Shown: positions 32,615 through 40,921 of the stretch, piece after piece | How the letters are laid out: each line of letters begins with the position of its first letter | Numbering within the stretch: the first letter of the stretch is position 1 | Source of the DNA: Rhipicephalus microplus | Lineage: Eukaryota > Arthropoda > Arachnida > Ixodida > Ixodidae | NCBI RefSeq assembly: GCF_043290135.1 | Contig: NC_134710.1 | Location: 456,878,376 to 456,942,375 of the forward strand | Length of the DNA stretch: 64,000 nt | Direction: 5' to 3' | The notes under the pieces: model-generated | What the model was told of the DNA's origin: nothing | Seen by the model: only the letters and a program-made list of their open reading frames with translations | The model's database searches: none | Program-made: the position numbers and the translations under genes

Positions 32615-33952
32615 CTAGTTTTCCGTAAGAGGCGAGGAGTGGCGGCGCCGAGGAGACGGTGATCGATTGGCACGAGGGGCAGGTGGTGGTGTCACACTGC
32701 GGTCAGAGGCCGGAGATTGGTTTCGTAGCGGTCCTGGGATCTCGTAAGACGCGCTTCCCGGGAATGTCGGTGCTCGGGTAAGGCCAGAACGGTTAAATCT
32801 CGGTGATCGGTCGTACCTTGGCGGCTGCCGGTAGTTGCAATACCTGGCAATGTGTCCTTCGAAGCCACAGTTGTAGCAGACTGGTAGAGGACGCTCGCTG
32901 AACCAATGCTGAGACCGCTCAGCTGTGAAGGGTCGGTGACGAGCTTGTTGAGCGGGGGCTGCCCACCTCTGTGTGGCGGGGCCGTGCCGAAGGCGTTGGC
33001 CATATCGCTGGTCGGCCGTGAATGAGTCACGACGTGGCCTCGGATTTCCAATTTCGCTGATGTCTGCCACACATACCGATGGTGGCAAAGTGGCTGATGG
33101 TGCCGCCGTGTAGTAGGGTGGATTGGTAGGTGGATGAGGAATGGTTTCGTCGACCCTACCACCTTGTCGCTGCAGCTCTTCACGCACAATTGCCCGAATA
33201 GTAGCCGCAAGGTCGGTGGGCGGGCTCACGTCGACGCTGGCAACCGTTGTCACATTTGCCAGCCTACCAAATTTCGGGGCGATGCGACGAGTCTTCAATT
33301 TTTCAAACGTGCGGCATTGGCGTTGGACGTCGGAGGCAGAGGTGAGGTCATCCCTGCCTATCAGAAAATTGTAAACGTCTTCCGCTATGCCTTTCAATAG
33401 GTGTCCGACCCTGTCTTCTTCGGACATCTGCGGGTTTATAATCTTGCAAAGCTTAAGGACGTCCTCTATATAAGCAGTGCAGGTTTCTCCAGGAGTCTGG
33501 GCTCTTCCAGCAAGAGTCCGCTCCGCGCTTTTCTTTTTTGAGTCGGAGTCACCAAAACACTTCTTGAGTTCTTGAGCAAAAAGAGCCCATGTTGTCAAGG
33601 ACTCTTCGTGGTTTTCATACCACATCAGTGCAGTATCCGTGAGAAACAGCGCGACGTTTTCCAGCTGATCGATAGAGTTCCAGTGATTGTACCGGCTCAC
33701 CCTTTTGTAGTGCGTTAGCCACGCGTCCACATCTTCTCCTGCCATTCCCGCGAACGGGCGGGGTTCCATGTAGTGATGCCGAGGTGTAGTCAGTGTAGAT
33801 TGACGCGAAGTCGAGGCGGTTGATTCCTGACCTTCGCTCTGGGTCATGACGACTGTTGTCGGCGGCAGACCGGCAAGACGACGGCTCCGGCGAACTCCGA
33901 ACAGCTGTGGCTCCGTGGTACGTCGACGTGTCGTACCCAGCACCTCCACCAC
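32615..33952 (-). CDS. Gypsy gag polyprotein (intact frame)
   Basis: Open for 445 residues. The first Met (33,952) lies three bases inside the LTR boundary and overlaps the likely primer-binding site, so Met-36 at 33,847 (MTQSEGQESTAS) is the likelier start, giving ~410 residues. Capsid-like segments: HHYMEPRPFAGMAGEDVDAW, KRVSRYNHWNSIDQLENVAL and YIEDVLKLCKIINPQMSEED, typical of Ty3/Gypsy gag. A CCHC knuckle CYNCGFEGHIARYC follows near residue 355, then an Arg/Ser/Pro-rich tail. Gag would form the particle and bind RNA. It ends at TAG 32,615-32,617, directly after GGAAAAC, with pol open in the -1 frame across that point. Confidence 0.85.
   Translation of the reverse strand: MVEVLGTTRRRTTEPQLFGVRRSRRLAGLPPTTVVMTQSEGQESTASTSRQSTLTTPRHHYMEPRPFAGMAGEDVDAWLTHYKRVSRYNHWNSIDQLENVALFLTDTALMWYENHEESLTTWALFAQELKKCFGDSDSKKKSAERTLAGRAQTPGETCTAYIEDVLKLCKIINPQMSEEDRVGHLLKGIAEDVYNFLIGRDDLTSASDVQRQCRTFEKLKTRRIAPKFGRLANVTTVASVDVSPPTDLAATIRAIVREELQRQGGRVDETIPHPPTNPPYYTAAPSATLPPSVCVADISEIGNPRPRRDSFTADQRYGQRLRHGPATQRWAAPAQQARHRPFTAERSQHWFSERPLPVCYNCGFEGHIARYCNYRQPPRYDRSPRFNRSGLTRAPTFPGSASYEIPGPLRNQSPASDRSVTPPPAPRANRSPSPRRRHSSPLTEN
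32618..32624 (-). promoter_or_regulatory. Candidate -1 frameshift site GGAAAAC at the gag stop
   Basis: On the minus strand G-GAA-AAC-TAG ends gag. The pol frame (-1) is open through it, reading GGA-AAA-CTA-GCC. The heptamer resembles, but does not perfectly fit, the X-XXY-YYZ slippery consensus. A downstream stem was not evaluated. Confidence 0.45.
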
Positions 33953-33954
33953 TC

Positions 33955-34126
33955 TGTTACGCCTACGAGGGGTTTATTCGAAGCAGACGTAACGGTCGAC
34001 TCGACGGTATACCGCAGTGAACGCGAAGCAGCGAGCTCTTGCCACGAACCGAACGTCCTCTTCTTCTGCTACCACCATGTTCCCCGCTACACAGGTGCAC
34101 ATACCTAAATTACACATGTGGTAACA
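33955..34126 (-). repeat. 5' LTR of the Gypsy element (172 bp)
   Basis: On the minus strand it begins TGTTAC (34,126-34,121) and ends GTAACA (33,960-33,955), perfect 6-bp inverted termini with TG...CA. An AATAAA signal lies ~20 bp before the 3' end. Gag begins right after. No matching LTR exists at the other end (~29,303). Confidence 0.8.
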
Positions 34127-35332
34127 CAAGCTATTTACAAAGTTAATTACTAAGAAAATTAAGTGAACATCAGAATTCAGTCAACCTAAAGAACAAGTAG
34201 GATTCGAAACAGGACTAATATTTAGGTAATCAATACGCAGAATACAGCCAGCCACTATGTATAGCCTTCATAGATTACAAGAAGGCATTTGATTTAGTGA
34301 GATATCAGAAGTCATACAGACTTTGCGCAATCAGGGTGTCGACAAACCCTAAAAAACATCCTAGAACAAATCTTCAGAGGATCAACTGCCACCGTAGTGA
34401 TGCATAAAGAAAGCGACAGAATTTTACTGAAGAAGGGTGTAAGAAAATGGGACACAATCTCCCCATCTCTATTGAACGCGTCTTTACACAAAGTTTTCAG
34501 AGGCCTAGATTGGGAAGAGTTAGGAATAAGAGTTAATGACAAGTACCTCAGTAACCAGCGCTAAGCCGATGACATTGCATTGCTGAATAACTCAGGGGAC
34601 GCATGGCAACTCGTGATTACTGCTTTAGACAAGGAGAGCAGAAAGATAGGTCTTGAAATTATTATACTGAAAAACGAAAGTAATGTACAACAACCTAGGA
34701 AAGGAACAGCGCTTCGAGATAGATAATAGAACCCTTGAAGTTGTAAAAAGTGCATCTGCTTAGGACAGGTAAAAACCGCAGAGCCAAACCACAAAATTTC
34801 AGTAACTAGAAAAATAAAGATGGTCGAGCACATTCAGCACTCTGAAATCTTGACTGGTAGATTTACACTATCCTTCAAGAGCGAGGTATATAACCGCTGC
34901 ATCTGGCTGGTACTTACCTACGGAACAGAAAGATGGAGGCTAACGAAGAAGATTCAGCTTAAATTAAGGATGACATAATGAGTTATGGAAAAAAAATTAT
35001 AGGTGTAACCTTATGAAACAAGAAGAGAGAAGAGTGGATCAGGAAAAAGCCGGGGTTAGGGATATTATAGCTGAAATTAAGAAGACGAAATTGACATGGT
35101 CCGGGCATGTAGCGCATAAGCAGGATAACCGCTGGTCATTAAGGATAACTGGCTAGACTCAGAGAGAAGGCAAGCGGGTTAGGGAGAGTCAGAAGGTTTG
35201 GTGGGCAGATGAAAATAAAAAAAAATGCGAGTATGAAGTGGCAGAGCAAGTACATTACCGAGTTGCCTGGCCGAACATAGGACAGGCCTTTGTCCTGCAG
35301 TGAACGTAGTCCGGCAGCTTATGATGATGATG
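34127..35332 (+). pseudogene. RTE reverse transcriptase motif A onward, C-terminus and tail
   Basis: Resumes as KLFTKLITKKIK and QPKEQVGFETG, then motif A PLCIAFIDYKKAFD (~34,250-34,290), QGVDKP and motif C. The FADD position reads stop-Ala-Asp-Asp (TAA 34,562-34,564, GCC, GAT, GAC) followed by IALLNNSGDAWQLVI. Later come TYGTERWRLTKK (~34,915-34,950), TWSGHVAHKQDNRW (~35,095-35,135) and FVLQ-stop just before the (ATG)n tail. Numerous frameshifts. Confidence 0.8.
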
Positions 35333-35409
35333 TACCCAGGAGCGACGAGAACAACTATGGTTCCTTCACGCTGAGTGTTAAGAAAAAACGCAGTGACATC
35401 TGCAGCGTT

Positions 35410-35515
35410 GACCCTACCAATGCGAAAAATAAATGTCGAGGTCCCAGCGAGAATCTAGCCCCTGAATTCTGGGTGGTGATTAAGGATCCTTCTACAGAGC
35501 CAGGCCAGGTCTCAG
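35410..35515 (-). repeat. Degenerate tRNA-headed SINE fragment (second family)
   Basis: On the minus strand CTGGCCTGGCTCTGTAGAAG (~35,505-35,486), then CCACCCAGAATTCAGGGGCT, resembles the tRNA-derived head better kept at 39,458-39,525 (TTTGTGGTAGGAC...CCACGCGGACGGCCCGGG). Diverged; tentative. Confidence 0.35.
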
Positions 35516-35519
35516 AACT

Positions 35520-36804
35520 AATTTTCAAATAGAGCTTAATCTTCGTGGAACGTTGATTGTGACTGCAGTGCCGGCAATCCAATATGATAAACGCCATGTA
35601 TATACTCCTACAATACAGCCGGCATGTTGGGGTAACGTCAGTTGTAGTTCGGTGTCATGCGCTGATGTAATTTATGTAGTATTTCCAGGCCTACCATCTC
35701 TTCAAGCACTAGCACTCAATATCAGCTTATCACTTCTGGTGTTGCTAAAACTCTTGCTGCGCTTATACTGGTTGCACCAGTGCAAACAACTGTTCATGCA
35801 AACAACTACAGCTGTTCAACATATGTTCGCGCGTGAAACATTTGTGCATACATTTACCGCCAATTCTTAACTTATAAGTTAATAGACAAATAACAAAAAC
35901 GTCACCTTCCCTCCGCATGGTTTGCCTATTGTCGATTGCCGAGGTACGTGGGATCAGCTGAACGCTTTTTTTTCTAATTCAAAAACGGAATATTACATAA
36001 AAGTTTGTTCTTTGCCTGTATAAATCGCGTGATATTTTTGACTCTTGTCAGTGTAATAAAGGAGCTCTTCAAAACTTCTTTAGCATGCTCACAAAACAAT
36101 GGGGATCTGTAGCAGATGCCCAGGAAAACGCGCAAGACAAATAGCATAATGCAGCATGTGGTCTGGAATTCACAATAATATATAAAATTGACGAAACATT
36201 GCTTTCTCTTCTCTCAAAGAATAATAGATAGCGCTCGAAAACCGCCCGTAGAAGGCCTTCCATCAACCACTGGTGGATTTGAACATGGTGCGCACTGTCG
36301 TTAGAGGCATTGCCGTGGTATATCCTGCCTTGTCCACACATGCACGCGTCATCACACTGGAAAAGCCACTTATTTGACGAAAAAACGAAATAAAAAGGTG
36401 CTCACGGTGACGAGGTGTGCCTGATGTATTTTCTCTGCCCCTGCCATCCCTTCCTGCGTAGCTAGTTTCCAGTGCTTTTGTCGGAACGAGAGAAGAAAAA
36501 ATGCACTTTCAGCGTCTGACAAATCTTTATATTCCCGCTCGTACTGTATGAATTCTTATCAATTTCGCAAAACGCTTTTTTCTGCAATCACCTAGTTTCT
36601 TTAATAGCACGTGGCTGTGACGAAAAGCTTTATTAGTGAAATAGCATATACTTGAAATATACATGAAAACACTTTGCAGATATAAGAATATTGACTACGG
36701 CGTTGGTTGTTGTTTGTGCGAATAGGTTTGCGACCGCTTTTTGTTCCAAGTTTTGCCACGAATATAGTTTGACCTTGCAGGCATAAACGATAACTATGGA
36801 AGTT
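35520..36804. other. AT-rich stretch without recognisable gene
   Basis: Short open frames on both strands with no recognised motif. Confidence 0.5.
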
Positions 36805-36808
36805 TGAG

Positions 36809-37874
36809 TGTCACGACCATCAAAATTATAGTAGTACTTTCAGCGGTTGGAAGCTGAACGACTAGATTTAAACGAATACCAAGCAAGAGTGCGCCGTCTA
36901 GACGGGCTGATGTTCTCTCTGTCCAAAGTCAACAAAGGTGTCCCAGGAGCGGCTCGGCGCTAAAAAAACGCATGAGACAGGAAAGGTCACTGCCACCTCG
37001 ACTTAACATCAGTTAAAAAGGCTATTCAAGCCAACAAGGAGGCACATGGGTCATTTTCAAAGCCATCGTAGATTTTGAGAGACCTGAAGCAGCGTGGTAT
37101 TTGCTGTATGGGCTCGAAGCTAAAATCCAAAGCGGTTGCAGCTTCACCATTCGAGGAGAAGCGAAGTCTCGGAGATTTGCAGTTGTTAAGCACTGATTTC
37201 TAGCAAACAACAAAGGATTATTCGACCGGATCTCCTCATTCTCACTCTTTCCATAGCATCGGCTAAACTAAGAGGCAGGTTTGACGATAAGCGGTCAAGT
37301 CACTACTTTGTCCTATCCGAACGCAGACAGGCAAGTTGGGCTCGTGTACTGCGAGCCGGGATTTTCGAAAACCACCCTACTCTTCGAGAGAATTCTGTGA
37401 ACTCTGATCCTGTAAGATCATCAAACGTGCGCAACGTCTTGTTGACAGGTGAAAAACGTAGTGCTGCGTTCGTAACCCTATTTGGGCATTGTTTATACTG
37501 AGCCCCTTCCACGTGCATTTTGTGGTGTCTTTCCCCGTCGTCGTGGGTGGAGCACCTAGACCATCGAGCGCCATATTGGCTGAAGCCGCGGACAATGCGC
37601 CCTGGGCTGGCAACGCGGTGCTATATAAGGATGACCTTGTGTGTTGTTTCAGATTTTTAGTTCAGTTCTGGATTCCCTCCGTGAGTTTTATCTTAAATGA
37701 GACCTTCAGCTGGAGTCCTGAAGATTGAGTTCCCCGAACGCATGTCGGAGCTCCTCAGCCATGTAAATAAATCGTTGTCGTTAGTACGACAGCTTTATCT
37801 GACTTCTTCAGCGATGGTTGCAACGACGGAGCCCGCTACCAATACTGAGATCCGCAAGACCTGTAGTCGTCGCC
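36809..37874 (+). repeat. Left LTR of the large element
   Basis: Begins TGTCACGACC. Shares ACCAAGCAA, GAGACAGGAAAGG, TTTTCAAAGCCATCGTAGAT, CCTATCC(G/A)AACGCAGACAGG, AAAACCACCCTACTC and GACCATCGAGCGCC with the right LTR, in the same order and spacing. TATA-like box near 37,620; AATAAA near 37,764. Confidence 0.85.
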
Positions 37875-38204
37875 CCTGGATGGCAGCAGTGAGATGGCGT
37901 CAAGCCAGGTAGCAACGACTCGACGACAGCAGTCACATACTACAACCTCATCGACTTCGAGAGGCGATTGGACAACAACAGTTTCATGCTCGTAGCTCAT
38001 CGACTTTAGAGGCAGCTGAACGGCACTTCTGGGGTGACACGAGGTCATCAACCGCGAGAGGCAACCGGAAAGCACTGCTGAGACTCACGACGCTGCAGAC
38101 ATGATTGTGAGCCAGGTGAAAGATAAATTCTCTGTTAAACTTTACCAGGCATTTACTAATGTGTGAGTAAAAGCTGCTAGGGAGAATAGCCATTTTTGTC
38201 GTGG

Positions 38205-38395
38205 GGTAACTGGCGTCAGGCCTATATTTGCAAGATCATTTTTAAGCTATAGTCTGCGGGTCACGGCAAGGTTAACTGTGAAAGAGCTGTTTTGGTCATT
38301 CGGTAACTGGCGTCAGGCAGATTGCAAGATAGCTTGTAGAAGCTATAGTCTGTGGATGACGGGAACATTAACGGTGATGGGGCAGGATTCAGTGC
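38205..38395 (+). repeat. Imperfect tandem repeat, ~97-bp unit, two copies
   Basis: GGTAACTGGCGTCAGGC starts at 38,205 and again at 38,302; AAGCTATAGTCTG follows in both copies. It lies in the leader or early interior of the large LTR element. Confidence 0.8.
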
Positions 38396-38759
38396 GACAG
38401 TTTTGGAAGATTTTGCAGACTAAGTTAACAGGTAACTTGAAGCAAGGAAGAAAACTAGAACTTTTGTGTTTCTCAGGGTAAATGGTTGCAAGAAAGGAAT
38501 GATTCGAGGAACAGAGTACGGCACTGAATGGAGTCGTGATTTTAAAAGCCTAGCGAAAAACCAGGCTGCTGGCGCACGCAAGGTAGTTTAATCTGGATGT
38601 GTCAGACTCGTTAGCATAAACAGAACTGATCTGGAAGATCACCGAAACAAGGATGGACGATGAGAAACACTCCGGCTATCTCGTGACTTATGAAAATTGA
38701 GGAAAGGGAAGCTTCTGACGAGGCCGAGGCCCAGAGAAATGAGTCAGAAGCGAAAAGAA

Positions 38760-39250
38760 ACATTGGGGGACCCTTAAGCTTCCCCTTTAGGAGTTGTACG
38801 CTATAGCAAAGTCCGGCCCCTAGTGCGCCCTTCAACAGCCAAGTGGATACATAAAATTATGTTTTGTTACACACACGCACAAAAACGCACGCGTGCGCGA
38901 AAGCACGCCGTGTTTATACTGATGCAGTGACTGTGCAGTGTGGCCACTTCCCTCTGCTAGAACGGCGCTCTGCTGTAGTCGAGACACGTTTTTCACAATG
39001 TCTCACAGATGGCATACAGACGCACGCACGTGCGCGTGCGCGCGAATGGTACATACAGATTTTTTAAATCTAAGTCAAGAGTCGCATGGCCTCGAAGATA
39101 CACCCCACGCGCTCGCCATCTGGTAGGGCATAGAGAGTCTCCAATGCCTCACCGATGGCAGCGCATTACTAGCGTTTGCTGTTTACTTCATCAACCCCTT
39201 TGGAAAATCATGATATGTTTTCCGCTAGATGGACATAGTTGTCATTTTTA
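38760..39250 (+). repeat. Interspersed repeat with alternating CA/CG tracts
   Basis: Starts GGGGGACCCTTAAGCTTCCC and includes ACACACGCAC...CGCACGCGTGCGCG (~38,870-38,900) and a second ACGCACGCACGTGCGCGTGCG (parts near 39,020-39,042). I recognise it from memory as a dispersed tick repeat, without a family name. Boundaries are approximate. Confidence 0.4.
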
Positions 39251-39454
39251 GAGCTGTTTGAAAGTTTCTGTCTGTTTTAGCGGCGACAGCTGCACTATTC
39301 CGGCCTTTTTTACTTACTTTATTGAACTCCCAAATGCGCCTAATTATCGCTGAATAGGCTCGTTTCGTCATGAAACCTGTCCAACAAAATGCGTTAAGGA
39401 AACTCCTTCCACTACACGGCATTTTTGTAGTGTTTTTTTCCCAAAGCAGCTGCA

Positions 39455-39663
39455 AGTAACACCATGGCTTTGTGGTAGGACAACTGCTTGCCACGCGGAC
39501 GGCCCGGGTTTGATGCTTAATGGGACCGAAAATTTTATTCTTTAATATATTTTTTCCTTTCTTAATTTTTCGCTCACGAACAATTTTTCGCTCACAACAA
39601 ACGGTGCCGACGCTGACTACGGAGTTTTTGCGACACGAGCTCTCTAACAATATTGTGTCAAAC
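39455..39663 (+). repeat. tRNA-derived SINE, second family
   Basis: Head TGGCTTTGTGGTAGGACAAC with B-box GGGTTTGATGC (~39,508), followed by GGGACCGAAAATTTTATTC. Then come TTTTTCGCTCAC repeated at about 39,566 and 39,584 and an end ACACGAGCTCTCTAACAATA. Distinct from the Ruka-like copies. Confidence 0.6.
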
Positions 39664-40921
39664 ACGATGCTAAGATGAAGGCCTTGTCTGCAGGGATAGA
39701 AAGGGCACCTCAGATTATTCGGAACTTCATCAGAGTCGTCGTTCATCGTGTATATGTTGTCACTAGTTCCATTAACTTAGGAGGCAATGGCCGGGCTAAT
39801 TCTAAGGGCCAACGTATCAGCGCCCTGAACTGCACCACGAAAGCTTGGATATTTTAGTCGTGGCCCAATTTTGCACGCCAGCCAACGCCAGCTGTGGTCC
39901 AAAAAAACGAGTCGAAGCCGATAGTTGGTAAACAAACAGAAATATATTCTCAAACAAGGCCGATCAAACTACACACAAGTACGCACTCTCGGCAATTGTC
40001 CGATACAATATGTCACCACGAAAACAACATGCCACACAATAGAATCAGATACGCTCAAAGCAACGAACAAAAACAAATACTCACGCTAAAATGCAATCAC
40101 ATGCATCAAACAACCAAGAAACTTAAAAACTAAAGAGATGGTAAACTTATTCTTTCCAAAGTTATTAGAAAAAAGTTTAAATGATACTCTCCATGGAATC
40201 ATTCGCTCAAAGTCCAGCGCTGTTGTCGATCCATTGCCCCCGAATGATCTCTTCCAGGAAATCTCCCTTCTTCAAATGTGCGCACTCCAAGCAGCAAACG
40301 TCTTCGCAGTTCGGCTTCCTACGCGCTGTGGCTGGAAACACGTCTTCGCTCACTGGCGGTAGACAAAAACCCTTCAGCTTGTAGCACAAGCCTTCAACCT
40401 TCCGCTAGAAACCCTTTTCATTGCCTGTTTTGTCACTGAAGACAAAAGCCTTCAATCAACGACATGACAACTCTACACACACTGGCACTAAACTTTCTTC
40501 CTCTCGTTCTTTGCAACTGAGGACAAAAGCCTTCGCCCGACACGGCGGGATGACCCTACGCACACTTGCGCAAAACGTCCTTCATCTCCTGCCTACGCAC
40601 ACTGGCGTAAACTGTCTGCCTCTCCTGATAACCAGTCTCTGCTGCTCGCTTATATACCTTCGCGCTGGTTTCTAGGTGTCTCTAATCGTTTTGTCGGTGC
40701 GCTGCACAACCAAGGCTGGAGAAAGGGCGAGCCTTTGCGACAACAATCCGCGACACGTCACGCAACCAGGAAGTGACTCACGTTTTGCTTCTCGATGATT
40801 CTGGGAGCCACATGGCCAGACGTTTCTAGCAACACCCTGTAGAATGAGAGCAGTAGAAAGTGTGGGGCCCCCCTCTGGTGAGGTGACGCAACTTTGCATC
40901 ACCACACCCCTTTCTTTTACA
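39664..40921 (-). mobile_element. LTR-retrotransposon fragment: 5' LTR and leader
   Basis: On the minus strand an LTR of about 1.03 kb runs from TGTAAAAGAAAGG (40,921) to GGACCACA (39,893). Promoter GGTATATAAGCG sits at about 40,645-40,656. It is followed at once by GCTGGCGTTGGCTGGCG, a possible primer-binding site, and ~220 bp of leader or gag start (MELVTTYTR, then MNDDSDEVPNNLRC in another frame). It stops at the SINE (39,663). No pol and no 3' LTR found; it lies inside the large LTR element in opposite orientation. Confidence 0.55.
39893..40921 (-). repeat. LTR (~1.03 kb) of the nested fragment
   Basis: TG...CA ends and a strong TATA box. Degenerate internal repeats share GGCTTTTGTC...CAGT on the minus strand (seen as CTGAGGACAAAAGCCTTC and CTGAAGACAAAAGCCTTC at ~40,436-40,530). 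Confidence 0.55.

Larger units (their letters stand above)
29303..34126 (-). mobile_element. Ty3/Gypsy element, 5' LTR and gag-pol present, 3' end missing
   Basis: Minus-strand element of 4.8 kb: 5' LTR 33,955-34,126, gag 32,615-33,952, and pol 29,303-32,617 in the -1 frame. The integrase C-terminus and 3' LTR are absent: pol runs into RTE sequence at ~29,303. At the LTR side the RTE frame resumes immediately (34,127) with KLFTKLITKK, so only about three RTE codons are missing. Long intact frames suggest a much younger age than the host RTE. Confidence 0.9.
27225..35332 (+). mobile_element. RTE-type LINE with nested insertions
   Basis: Endonuclease (27,231-27,954), linker (28,197-28,758), first RT blocks (29,040-29,303) and the rest of RT plus C-terminus (34,127-35,332) belong to one RTE-like ORF, interrupted by two SINEs and a Gypsy element. 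It ends in the trinucleotide tail (ATG)n at 35,319-35,332, typical of RTE elements. Removing the insertions leaves roughly 2.8 kb, a normal RTE length. The coding frame is thoroughly decayed. Confidence 0.85.
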
